A stretch of 64,000 nt of DNA, taken from the NCBI GenBank assembly GCA_023512835.1, contig CM042088.1, positions 11,400,078 to 11,464,077 of the forward strand, in the 5' to 3' direction. Shown piece after piece: positions 23,147 through 32,887 of the stretch. Source of the DNA: Taxillus chinensis. Lineage: Eukaryota; Streptophyta; Magnoliopsida; Santalales; Loranthaceae. The notes below the pieces were generated by a model. The model saw only the letters and a list, made by a program, of their open reading frames with translations, did not search any database and was not told where the DNA came from. The stretch's first letter is position 1. Each line of letters opens with the position of its first letter. The translations under genes and the position numbers were made by a program.

Positions 23147-23570
23147 GAAGAGTGAGGAATGAACAAACTCATTTAACTTTATTAAATCAACCTTAAAGTG
23201 TGTATTATGCGAAAAGGATATTACATTTAAAGGTGAGATTAATCTCAACGTGAACATATAGGAAGGTAATTTATTAGTAAGGCATAGAGAAATCCGGTTC
23301 TATTGGCTTCATCCCTAGACTTTCATATCATTATTGTTGCGATGTTAAATTTTTCCTTTAATCAAATTATTAGCTTAAATTGTTTAGTTCAATTTATTTT
23401 AATGCTTGGTCAAAAAGAAACAATTTCCCATATATATTTGGAGTTTGCCAATCTTAATGCTTATTAGGTAATATAGTTATTCCACGTGGGAACGATACAC
23501 TGAGGTCAAGATATACCTCTCTTTATTACTTGACCTATGCACTGCAGTAAGCCATAAAATTCTTCGGTCA
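23147..23570 (+). repeat. Truncated 3' LTR of F
   Basis: It matches 20961-21384 over 424 bp with about 35 differences by eye, and ends TTCGGTCA directly before the RT sequence of E. Its 5' two-thirds are missing. Confidence 0.88.
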
Positions 23571-25103
23571 CAACTCTAGAGCCAGAATTGAAGAAGTTTC
23601 CTGGACACTTAAGGTATGAATTTCTAGACTCCACAAATAGATTTCCAGTAATTGTACCTTCAAATTTAAATGCTTTGTAATGTGAACAATTGCTAGAAAT
23701 TCTAAGAAAACATAAAAAGGCACTTAGTTGGAATATTGAAGATATCATGGGCATTAGTCCAGGGCTGTGCATGCATAAAATCCTCATGAATGATAATTTT
23801 CACCCCACTGTTGAAAGACAATGAAGACTGATCCTAGTAATGAAAAAAGTTGTTAGGAAAGAAGTTCTAAAATGGAAAAATGATGGGATCATTTATGCTA
23901 TATTTGACAGTGAATGGGTTAGTCCTTTGCATGTTGTGCCTAAGAAAGGGGCCATGACAGTCATAAGAAATGAAAAGAATGAATTGACTCCATCTTGGAC
24001 TGTAACGGGGTGGAGAATCTGTGTGACTATAGGAAGCTAAATAAGGCCACTAGGAAGCACCACTTTCCCCTTCCTTTTATTAATCAAATGCTTGATAGGT
24101 TTGCTGGGTATAGCCATTACTGCTTCCTAGATGGGTATTTCGGGTACAATCAAATTATGATTAAACCCGAGGACCAGGAGAAAACAACGTTCACTTGCCC
24201 TTTTGGCACCTTTGCATTTAAGAGGATTTCATTTGGGTTGTGTAATGCACCTGTGACTTTTCAAAGGTTGATGAGGGCCATTTTTAGGGCCTGGTGGAGG
24301 AGATAATGAAAGTATTTATGGATGATTTCTTTGTATTTGGTTTCTCTTACCAACAATGCTTAAAAAACTTAGATACTGTCCTAGAGAGATGTGAAGAGAA
24401 AGAACTTGTCCTCAATCGGGAGAAATGCCATTTTATGGTAAATGAGGGCATAGTCCTTGGGCACAAGGTGTCCGCTAAAGGTTTGGAGGTGGATAGAGCT
24501 AAGATATCTACCATTGAAACCCTGCCACCTTCAACCAATGAGAAAGTGGTGAGAAGTTTCTTAGGACATGCTAGGTTCTATAGGAAATTTATTAAGGACT
24601 TCTCAAAAATAGCTAAACCCCTAAGTGTGTTATTGGAAAAGGCCACAAGATTTGACTTTAGTGATGAATGTTTAATATCTTTTGAGGCCCTTAAGCACAA
24701 GCTGGTCACAGCCCCTTTTATAGTTACTCCGGATTGGGAACAACCATTTGAGCTTATGTGTGATGTGAGTGACTATGCCGTGGGGGTTGTTCTATGGCAG
24801 AGGAGAGTGAAAATTTTTAGGGTGATTTACTATGGTAGTAAGACTCTAGATAATTCCCAATAGAACTATACCACTACAGAGAAAGAGTTGCTAGCTGTAG
24901 TGTATGGCCGCAACAAGTTTAGATCTTACCTCTTTGGGTCTAAGGTTGTTGTTTATACTGACCATGCAGCTCTTAAGTATTTGTTAGTTAAGAAGGAAGC
25001 TAAGCCACGTTTGCTGAGATGGGTTCTCTTCTTACAGGAGTTTGATTTAGAGATTAGAGACACTAAAGGAACCTTAAACACTGTTATAGATCACCTTTCT
25101 TGA
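23571..25103 (+). pseudogene. pol: Reverse transcriptase and RNase H of E
   Basis: The sequence starts with the Athila pre-RT block (KKFPGHLRYEFLDS, GISPGLCMHKI). RT motifs follow in order: SPLHVVPKK, DYRKLNKATRKHHFPLPF, FLDGYFGYNQI, CPFGTFAFKR, FGLCNAPVTFQRLM, and the catalytic FMDD in MKVFMDDFFVFG. The connection domain contains FLGHARFYRKFIKDFS. RNase H has [19 protein letters not shown] and [12 protein letters not shown]. Frame changes occur near 24000 and 24300, and a stop interrupts the RNase H frame near 24861. The family reaction is RNA-templated DNA synthesis with RNA removal; this copy is dead. Confidence 0.9.
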
Positions 25104-26540
25104 ATTAAAAATGCACCTAAGTCTTTACCTATCTCTAATGACTTTCCTGATGAGGCAGTGCTTCAAGTTAGCCAGCTTCCTTGGTTTGCTGATATAGCAA
25201 ACTATTTAGCCACTGAGTTTATACCTAAGAACTTTGATTGCCACCATCGAAAGAGGTTCATAGTAGATGCAAAGAAGTATATTTGGGATGATCCTATCCT
25301 TTATAGGCGGTGTACTCATCAAATAATTAGAAAGTGTGTCCCAGAGGAGGAAATGGATGATATCTTGCATCACTGTCATGCATCAGATTATGGGGGCCAC
25401 TTTGGAATGCGAAGAACAGTGGCTAAAATCATGGTTAAAGACACCTATGTCTTTATTAAAACCTATGATAGATGCCAAAGGGTAAGTGGACACCTATGTC
25501 TTTATTAAAATCACTGTCATGCATCCTTTTTACTGGCCCAACATGGTTAAAGACACCTATGTCTTTATTAAAACCTATGATAGATGCCAAAGGGTAGGTG
25601 GAATGTCTCGGACGAATGAGATGCCCTTAACTGGAATCCTACCAGTTGAAATTTTTGATATTTGGGGCATAGACTTTATGGGGCCATTCCCCATTTCTAA
25701 TAGGTATTCATACATTTTGTTGGTTGTGGATTATGTGTCCAAGTGAGTTAAGGCAATACCAACAAGAGTGAATGAAGCTAGGGTGGTGACTAAATTCCTT
25801 ACCAGAAACATCTTTAGCCATTTTGGGACACCAAGGGCTATCATTAGTGATGAGGGTAGTTATTTTTGTAATAAATTGTTTAACAAATTGTTGAAAAAAT
25901 ATGGAGTCAACCATAGGAAGTCCTTGGCTTATCACCCACAAGCTAATGGGCAAGCTGAAGTGTCCAACAAGACTTCTATTCTTGAGAAAACTATTAGAGG
26001 AATAGAAAAGATTGGTCTCAAAGACTTGACGAAGCCTTATGGGCTTATAGGACAGCCTACAAGACTCCCATTGGAATGTCTCCTTACAGAATCCTTCATG
26101 GGAAGTCTTGTCATTTGCCTATGGAATTAAAACACAAGGCTCAATAGGCCTTGAGAAAATTAAATTTTAATCCATAAGAAACTAAAGAGCTAAGGATGAC
26201 TCAATTAGTTGAGTTAAAAGAATTTAGAATGGATGCCTATGAAAGTGCAAAAATTTATAAAGCAAGAACAAAGATATGTCATGATAGGCAATTAAACAAA
26301 GAACTCTTAAACCTGAGACAAAAGATTTTATTGTTCAACACTAGATTGAGGTTGTTTCCCGATAAGTTAAGATCAAAATGGATGGGGTCATTTGTGATAA
26401 CTAATAAGAAGCCATATGGGAGCTTTGAGCTCCAAGCTGAAGATGGCAAGAAATTTCGGGTTAATGGCAATAGACTAAAACCTTATTATGACCCAACACA
26501 GAGGGAAATTGTTGATTCCCTCTCTTTGGAGCTTTCATGA
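25104..26540 (+). pseudogene. pol: Integrase of E with local duplication
   Basis: The zinc-binding domain is split by an internal duplication (His part HHCHASDYGGHFGMRRT; Cys part CQRV). The core has WGIDFMGPFP (first Asp), ISDEGSYFCN (second Asp) and YHPQANGQAEVSNK (Glu). The C-terminal part includes LRLFPDKLRSKWMGSF and GKKFRVNGNRLKPYY, the usual Athila tail. Stops at 25744-25746 and near 26130 break it. Confidence 0.88.
25431..25595 (+). repeat. Partial triplication inside the integrase zinc domain of E
   Basis: The block ATGGTTAAAGACACC...CCAAAGGGTA occurs at 25431-25484 and 25542-25595, with a partial copy at 25490-25511. The original order is judged to be the last copy, because TACTGGCCCAACATGGTT precedes it as in related integrases. 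Confidence 0.85.
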
Positions 26541-26870
26541 TCATATCTTTCAGTCTAGCTACAGACTTTAAATAAAGAGCTTGTTGGGAGGCAACCCAAT
26601 TGCTTTTCTTTGGCATTTATTTTATTTTTGTTTGTTGTTTGCAAACCATGGTGCGGGAGTAATAGTTTGGCCTTCATTGACCAATTTGCAGGCCTTTTAA
26701 GAACTTATTGGGCTTTAGACTTTAGGACTTCACTATACAGCCTAAGCACAAGCCCAACTGGCAATCTAAGGCTGGCTTTGGTCTTTAGGGATTCATGCAA
26801 CCTTGAAGAAAGGTTTTACGACATTAGCCAACTCTTTTAGAGTGATTAAAAATTTGTCTATTAGTACACC
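26541..26870 (+). other. Post-pol region of E with Athila/Tat signature
   Basis: The conserved AGAGCTTGTTGGGAGGCAAC motif lies about 40 bases after the last codon. A 60-bp stretch at 26800-26860 (GAAAGGTTTTACGACATTAG...) is very similar to 15348-15400 at the end of the 5' LTR. Beyond this the E sequence is lost. Confidence 0.65.
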
Positions 26871-28260
26871 CTCACCACGATGGAGTAGATCCTATTGATC
26901 GAACCATATAAATCGTGTGTTTTTGTCTTTTACTTCCTATACATACCTGCTGTTATTTGATATTGCATAAGACAATGAAATACCATATAAAGAATAACCA
27001 CATCTGTAGAATACCTCTGAGTATCATACTACTTTTAAAATTATAGGAAATAGTTTTAAGTATACAAATTCACCCCCACTCTCTATATACACACATATAT
27101 ACCTAGACGATCTTGCTTGGATCTTGGGAATATCACATCTACCTTGCTTTTATAGGATGGCCATAGTAAGAAACCCTTCTTCTAGGGTTAAGCATGTTTC
27201 ACCTTTTGATCTTTATCATTGAAATAGGTTAAGCCAGCCTCAGATGATGTCCATGTGTTTTCCAGTACTTAGCATGCTCGAAAACATTGCCTGAGTGATA
27301 ACTTACTTAAACAGCGTCCTTTAGCGCATTTTGCTCCTTCGACTAGCCACAACCTCGAAGATGTATGCCTCATAGCTTTGTTGTTACCTCTTTAGGTACA
27401 CATGCTACTACCTCCGAGTCTTCACCTTCGAATCTTCGAGTCCGAATCTTCAAGCCTTGGATCTTCGAATTGATCTTTTAATTCTTCTACTCTTCGGCTT
27501 CGAATCTAGGTTAAAATAAGTGATCAACTAACTTTCACTCTACAAGTCTTTGAGTCTTCATGTCTCCACTTTTAAGCTAGTGACAACCTCATTTTACCTT
27601 GGCTAATCATTTGTTCATATCAACAGGTCTCTGTTCTTGGCAACGGGTCTCCCAATCTTTGACCCTGCGAGCTTCGACTCTACAATGTTGCCACTCTACA
27701 CCTGATGGGTCTTTGAGCCTGCAAGTCTTTGAGTCTTCAAGTCTTCGAGTCTCCGAGACACTACTGTGGACCTGATTATACCTTGGGTCTTCGAATCTTT
27801 GACCCTGTGGATCTACGAGTCCACGACCCTGTGTTCTTTAGGTGATGCTTCGAGCCTGATGATCTGATGATCTTCGACTCTGCATATCTTCGAGTCATCT
27901 AATCTTCAACCTTGTAAGTCTAGGAGTCTCCAGATCTTTGACCCAGATCTTTGACTCTGTAAGTACATGGTTAGACTCCCTCTACGAGCTCACTCTAAGA
28001 GATCACTCTACAAAGTTATCTAACCCACTACGGATCTTCAACTCCGCGTCCTCCTGCTTTCACATTCTGTTGATAACAATGACAACCAAAGTATCATGGG
28101 AACAACATATAACATGTTTTAAAAGTATGATATGGCATGATTATCAGACAATGTGGTCCGTGAGATATGTTTCACTAAGGTAGGTGGATAACGACCTTGA
28201 TTGGACATGTCATCACTGGTTTTCATCGAGGCCTGTTTGCGGTGGGCTCAAACTAAACCA
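26871..28260 (-). repeat. LTR-like fragment rich in TTCGAGTC motifs
   Basis: The segment 27290-28030 is packed with CTTCGAGTC, CTTTGAGTC and TTTGACTC words on the plus strand, as is the minus-strand Sirevirus-like LTR J (51076-53028). I infer a degenerate relative of LTR J in the same orientation. I could not fix its ends. Confidence 0.45.
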
Positions 28261-28275
28261 ATGGTGAGAAATTTA

Positions 28276-28462
28276 GAGTCGCCACCAATTGTTTTTGGGG
28301 TACAGTTGGATACCCTTTACTTTGAGTAGTTTAAGGTGTAGTCTGCGTTATTAGAGAAGTGTTCGGGAGTTGGTTACGTGTAGAGAAGGATTAGCACCCC
28401 TACAGCGCCCTTTCAGTATCTATTTTCGGAGGAGGAGGTTTTCTATTTATTTTTTCTGTTGT
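28276..28462. repeat. Dispersed repeat, copy 1 (GAGTCGCCACCAA block)
   Basis: A block of about 190 bp starting GAGTCGCCACCAATTG and ending near GGAGGAGGTTTTCTATTT is clearly homologous to 61901-62078. I associate the leading motif with the leader of plant Ty3/gypsy (Tat/Ogre-type) elements, but this assignment is from memory and weak. Confidence 0.6.
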
Positions 28463-29375
28463 GATTGGGTTGAGGCACTATGGTTTTTGTAACGCCCCCA
28501 AATTCAGGACCTCCAAACTGGGTGCGTTAGCGGAAATTAAATATACAAATTTTATATCAATTTCAAACTATTACTTAATTAATCAAACAAATCATTCATT
28601 ATTACAAATTTCAATCCAAGATCTTTAAGGTTTAGGGGTTTAGAGACTAAGTGTCCATAACCCATTATTACATAACAAAGCACACGAGCAAACAACTTAA
28701 TAAATCTTTAAAATTTCACACAACTTTATTTCCAAGCACTTCTCGACTCCTTATCCTAGTTTCTCCATCCCTTAATTTCCTGGGGTTGGAAAAGAAATCA
28801 TAAAAAAAAGGGTGAGCTCAAATAGCCCAGTAAGGGTAAACATAAGTGGGTAAGGAAAATCATGAAGATATCGAACATAGGAAATACCATATAATATTTG
28901 CACATCATACATGATCAACATTTCACAAGGAAATCATAACATGGAAGATTATGTTTGAACATCGTATCATAACATCATGATCCAGGTTAACTACCCAGAT
29001 ACCATATCATAACATAACATATTATCAACTAGATTGACACTCTCTAGTGATGTTCTTTACCCAATGCATTGGAGGTCTTTCTGGAACCACCCATCATAAA
29101 CTTACTTTGTCCAAACATAAGAGGTTATAACAACTTTAACATACATAACATGAGGCATCACATAGAATTTCAATAAAACATTCAAAGTTAACAAGGATAA
29201 CCACGAATATCAAGATGGTTATCTACCCCAATCAATAGCATAGATTACCGAGAGAGAGATTAAAAAGAGACTAATCTAATCTTCTCAACAATAAAATGGA
29301 ATTAGAAAAATAAGAAACATAAAACTCTTACAATAATAATTCCAAATAAAACAAGATAAAGAGGAAGAGAAAAAT

Positions 29376-29690
29376 CCCTTATAATAATAATGAAATATAG
29401 ATTATAATGAAAAAGAAAAGGGGGATGAGAAAAAACCCTTACGAAATATAGACTATAATGAAAAAGAAAAAGAGGATAAGAAACCCTTACAATAATAATG
29501 AAATATAGATTATAATGAAAAAGAAAAAGGGGATGAGAAAAACCCTTCCGAAATATAGACTATAATGAATAAAAAGGGATAAGAAACCCTTACAATAATA
29601 ATGAAATATAGATTATAATGAAAAAGAAAAAGGGGATGAGAAAAACCCTTCCGAAATATAGACTATAATGAAAAAAAAAGGGATAAGAAA
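29376..29690 (-). repeat. Tandem repeat in left LTR of H, period 103-108 bp
   Basis: Three units start with CCCTT at 29376, 29484 and 29587. Each is itself made of two half-units of about 50 bp containing GAAATATAGAYTATAATG and a purine-rich stretch. Confidence 0.88.
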
Positions 29691-29874
29691 CCCTTACTAT
29701 CCGCTTGTCGTTCTCCGCGTTCTAAACCTTAAAAAAAAATATCAAAACACTAAATTAGCATTAATGCTTGAAAAGTTCAATATCACACATATCTCCTTTA
29801 TATATATATATATATATATATCATACTTTAACTTATATCTTTTAATAGGCATACCGTGCTTGTGGGGTTGAATA

Positions 29875-30189
29875 TTAATTTGGGTTCCCACTTCTATTGC
29901 TGTTCCATCTCCTATTTCGATCCCATGCATCGTAAGCCTTGAGTTGTGCACTAACTAGGTTATATGCTTTGAGAGTTTTTGAATAAGATTTACTTCTTGT
30001 ATTGGGTGAACGGAAAAGACGTGCGATAAGCTTATTTTTCCTACGTGTCTTCCACCTTAACCATGAGGGGATATTAGACACGGGTCTAAAGGGAAGATCA
30101 GGAGGAGATAAGGATGGGGATAGCTGTGAGGTTGAAGCATTAACAATTGGGGTTGCAGAAGAAGAAGGGCGATTGTCGGGGGAATTCAT
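29875..30189 (-). CDS. 104-codon ORF inside the LTR of H, function unknown
   Basis: I do not recognise this protein. It is Ser/Pro-rich for the first 40 residues, then strongly basic (SWLRWKTRRKNKLIARLF) and ends Asn/Arg-rich. Its copy in the right LTR (45404-45718) is identical in translation. The basic centre could bind RNA or DNA. Because the two LTRs are copies made at insertion, identity alone shows youth rather than selection. It has no clear TATA box at the distance seen for the other H ORFs, so it may be untranslated leader rather than a gene. Confidence 0.4.
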   Translation of the reverse strand: MNSPDNRPSSSATPIVNASTSQLSPSLSPPDLPFRPVSNIPSWLRWKTRRKNKLIARLFRSPNTRSKSYSKTLKAYNLVSAQLKAYDAWDRNRRWNSNRSGNPN

Positions 30190-30344
30190 TTTGGAAGTCG
30201 TTTCTTACGATCCTCCGCTATCTAGAACCGTAAAAATAAAAATAAAAACATAAGTTAATATTCTCATCTTTTCACTTGAATTATAGAATGACAATATATG
30301 CTATGATAAAATACTATAATTTAAAATCATTACACATGTATATA

Positions 30345-30481
30345 TAAATATATATGAGGTGGCAAGGCCGACCATGTATGTATATACGAGGTGTTACAAC
30401 CAATCATATAAATAACATATGTAAGGTGGTAAAACCAACCATGAATATAGTATATATGAGGTGGTAAAACTAACCATATAG
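30345..30481 (-). repeat. Degenerate ~36-bp repeat in left LTR of H
   Basis: Four loose copies of ATATGAGGTGGTAAAACYAACCAT-like units. The position in the LTR is reminiscent of the 26-bp repeats in the LTRs of G. Confidence 0.65.
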
Positions 30482-31519
30482 ATCTACATAATAAATAAGG
30501 AAGTAACTTCAAAATTTTAAAATCTTAAGTATTACCTTTCGTAGAACTTCGACGCTTGGTCAGTACCAAAAGCAAAAGAGGATTTGAGTAGAGTATTTGG
30601 GGTGTTAAGAGGGCTTAAGGGAGTGTTTTGAGAGGGAAATTTCGTGGTGTGGCTTGAGGGATTTGTGCATTAAGAGGAGAGGCAAGACAAGGATGGTAGG
30701 TGTAATAGTATGAAAAATAGTGTACAAATTTGACTTTGGCATTAAATTAAATTATTTAAAATATATATAATACTTTATTTTCTTCATATTATCTCTTATT
30801 AAAAACGTGGTTATCTCCTCCTACCATTAAAAAAATGTTTTTAAGACTTTTAAACCTAGAAGGTTCCTTTGGCAGCAAAAGTCCACATTGGTGTACTCCC
30901 TACTAATTCAATTATAACATTTTTAATTTTATAGTTTTTGACAAACGGCCAATTGTATTGCATTACTGACTTAAATATCTACAAATGGGTATCTATTTTA
31001 TAATTTTTAAATATGTATAACAAAAGTTATTGAATTTTAAGTCATACTAAAATGTTTACCCGTTCATACTGAACCTATGTGTAGTATTTTAAATTCTGGA
31101 ATTGATTGGCTTCATATTAAATTCTGAAATTTCTACACGTTTTAGCTAAGTTATAAATGAACACATGGGCTTTGGTTTCATATCAATTGGATCTGTATAA
31201 CTCAAGTTATGAATTTTTGAATGGGACCTCCAGAATCTGCCTCATTCAAATTTTTGGGCCTTACCTATGTTTTATACTTTTGGTAAAGTTACGGCTTGTA
31301 ATACTTACTTACCTATAGTAATTTGGTTTAAGAAACTAAATGACATAATATATAGCATCTAAACGTTTTATGACATATAAGAAATTATTTTTTTTTTTAT
31401 AACATATTTAATATTTACGCGGATAAAATAATATAATTGCATAATCAATAAACAATAAAGTAAGATAACATTATAGCATAAAATATTATAATCCTAAACA
31501 TAAACATTAATATCATATT

Positions 31520-31804
31520 CTATGGCCTTCGTAAAATTTCTTGAATTATATTAGCGTATGTGCGTAGGACGTGTTGTGCTTCGGCAAGAGAGCCGCACAA
31601 CCCTTCGGTTAACATTGTCGTGGTTGTCGCACGAATAACCTCAAACTTCTCCCTGTGTCTCGTCGCATTATATTGCAGCCATTGGACACGAGCATTTAGC
31701 TCATCTATAGCAAAGCATAGCTTTGTAACTTCAAGTCGTATTGCTCGCCGATCTTCATCTCGTACACTATTCTCGGATGGCAGTACTTGAGAACTTGATG
31801 CCAT
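31520..31804 (-). CDS. 94-codon ORF in the left LTR of H, paralogue of the internal 96-codon ORF
   Basis: An unrecognised small protein, probably all-helical, with conserved RDEDRR, DELNAR, REK, IRA, AEA and EIL blocks. It aligns without gaps over 80 residues to the ORF at 32190-32480, with 47 identical residues by my hand count. The start ATGGCATC has a good plant context, and a TATA-like CATAAATAGG lies about 65 bases upstream (31866-31875, minus strand). The copy in the right LTR (47064-47348) differs at three residues. The pattern suggests a real gene family whose member was taken into the LTR. Confidence 0.6.
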   Translation of the reverse strand: MASSSQVLPSENSVRDEDRRAIRLEVTKLCFAIDELNARVQWLQYNATRHREKFEVIRATTTTMLTEGLCGSLAEAQHVLRTYANIIQEILRRP

Positions 31805-32093
31805 AACTCTTATTATTCTTCTTCTTACTTCTATACTCTCTTATAAATAAAATCTCATGCTCATACCTATTTATGGAAGTCCAAACGGATACTATTCATA
31901 ACGGCTAGTTACTATTCTAACGACTACTTATTAGTCACATGCTATTTGAATGACCATATTGGATGCTTATTTTTATCGTGATAATATCCAAAATATCCTT
32001 TCTAACTATTGTTAACAATAACATTATTATTATTTTATTATTATTACTCTTTAAGGAAGAACTTAAATAACTAAAAATTTTGCGGGTCTTACA

Positions 32094-32110
32094 TCCTACC
32101 CTCCTTAAAG
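32094..32110 (-). other. Polypurine tract of H
   Basis: The minus strand reads AAGGAGGGTAGGA directly before the LTR start TGTAAGACCCG, the expected position for plus-strand priming. Confidence 0.85.
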
Positions 32111-32189
32111 AAATTTCGTGCTCGAAATTATTTCATACCTTCGTTAGCTCAAAAGCACATGGTCCCAAGGAGAAAATTATAATTACTTT

Positions 32190-32480
32190 CTACGGTCTAT
32201 TCAATATTTCTCGAATTGTATCTGCATAAACCCTGAGGGTTAAGCGAGCTTCTGCAGCAGAGCCACATTGTCCTTCTGCTAACATTGCCGATGTGGCTGC
32301 ACGGATGAGATTAGCCTTTTCCCTCATCCTTGTTTGGTCTAATAATAGCCAATGATTACGAGCTGTCAGTTCATCTACGGTAAAGAGTAGTCTTGTAATC
32401 TCAGCCCGCACCCTTCGTCGATCTTCATCTCGCGTGGTGCTAGATTCGAGTATATACACATGAGAGTTGGATGATGCCAT
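32190..32480 (-). CDS. 96-codon ORF between the LOG-like gene and the PPT of H, function unknown
   Basis: Paralogue of the LTR-borne 94-codon ORF. The N-terminal ~15 residues are unrelated apart from MASS, and the rest aligns without gaps: RDEDRR, RAEITRL, DELTAR, TRMREK, IRAATSAMLAEG, CGSAAEA, EIL. It is rich in Arg/Glu/Leu/Ala and likely helical; no Cys/His cluster, signal peptide or membrane segment is seen. Start ATG 32478-32480 with a TATA box CTATATATAAAA about 58 bases upstream (32527-32539 on the plus strand). It ends about 95 bp before the polypurine tract. The family is unknown to me. Confidence 0.6.
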   Translation of the reverse strand: MASSNSHVYILESSTTRDEDRRRVRAEITRLLFTVDELTARNHWLLLDQTRMREKANLIRAATSAMLAEGQCGSAAEARLTLRVYADTIREILNRP

Positions 32481-32526
32481 ATCGTTGCACTGCTTCCTAC
32501 AAAGATTATCTTCTCCTTCTGTTTAT

Positions 32527-32539
32527 ATTTTATATATAG
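32527..32539 (-). promoter_or_regulatory. TATA box of the 96-codon ORF in H
   Basis: The minus strand reads CTATATATAAAA at 58 bases before the ATG; spacing fits a short leader. Motif-based inference. Confidence 0.45.
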
Positions 32540-32887
32540 CACTTGCTTAGAGTACGGCTACCTCAATAATGATAATGATATTATAATCGATATAGGTTCT
32601 CAAATGTCAAAATAGGCTTGTTCTATCATCAATCAAAGTCATATCAATCACTTTCTATAGATATAAAATATTGACTAAGATTTGCGGTTTCACATTATAA
32701 AATGTGTCCTAGACATTATCACCAATATGATTACTTTCCATTTATTTTGTTTATGATATCGCTCTTAAAAAATTCTAGGGTTATACGATGACATAGGGTT
32801 AAAAGCATAGTTTATTTAAAACAAATAAAATACGTGAAATAAAATACACCATACAAATTTCAAATTATGATAGGGCTAAGCGGTTTT

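Larger units (their letters stand above)
20093..23570 (+). mobile_element. Element F: deleted Athila-like element inside E
   Basis: F consists of a full 5' LTR (20093-21384), primer site, gag, and only the last ~424 bp of the 3' LTR (23147-23570). Flanks are TAACT (20088-20092) and CAACT (23571-23575), a five-base target duplication with one change. Removing F joins the protease linker of E to the RT N-terminal block LEPELKKFPGHLRYEFL. All of pol and most of the 3' LTR of F were deleted, with AAAGAAGAG shared at the join with the LTR copy. Confidence 0.85.
13880..26870 (+). mobile_element. Element E: Athila-like Ty3/gypsy retrotransposon, interrupted by F
   Basis: The order is LTR, tRNA-Asp-type primer site, gag, protease, RT, RNase H, integrase, so RT precedes integrase as in gypsy. 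The primer site and the AGAGCTTGTTGGGAGGCAAC motif after pol (near 26576) are hallmarks of plant Athila/Tat elements. Element F is inserted between protease and RT: the E sequence leaves at 20092 and resumes at 23571. Many stops, mostly explained by C-to-T changes, mark an old copy. The left boundary is uncertain by about 100 bp. No complete 3' LTR is visible, only a stretch at 26790-26860 that resembles the end of the 5' LTR (15340-15400). Confidence 0.8.
28488..32093 (-). repeat. 3' LTR of H (left copy)
   Basis: 3606 bp. On the plus strand it starts TGTAACGCCCCCAAATTC and ends GCGGGTCTTACA. It contains two ORFs on its sense strand (94 and 104 codons), a ~104-bp tandem repeat, a TA microsatellite (29800-29821) and a degenerate repeat at 30345-30481. 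The patch 29023-29136 differs strongly from the right copy. Confidence 0.93.

Noticed and set aside
20093..26540. F owning the pol at 23571-26540
   Set aside because: F is closed by its own LTR end and a target duplication at 23570-23575, and the RT continues the E protease region.
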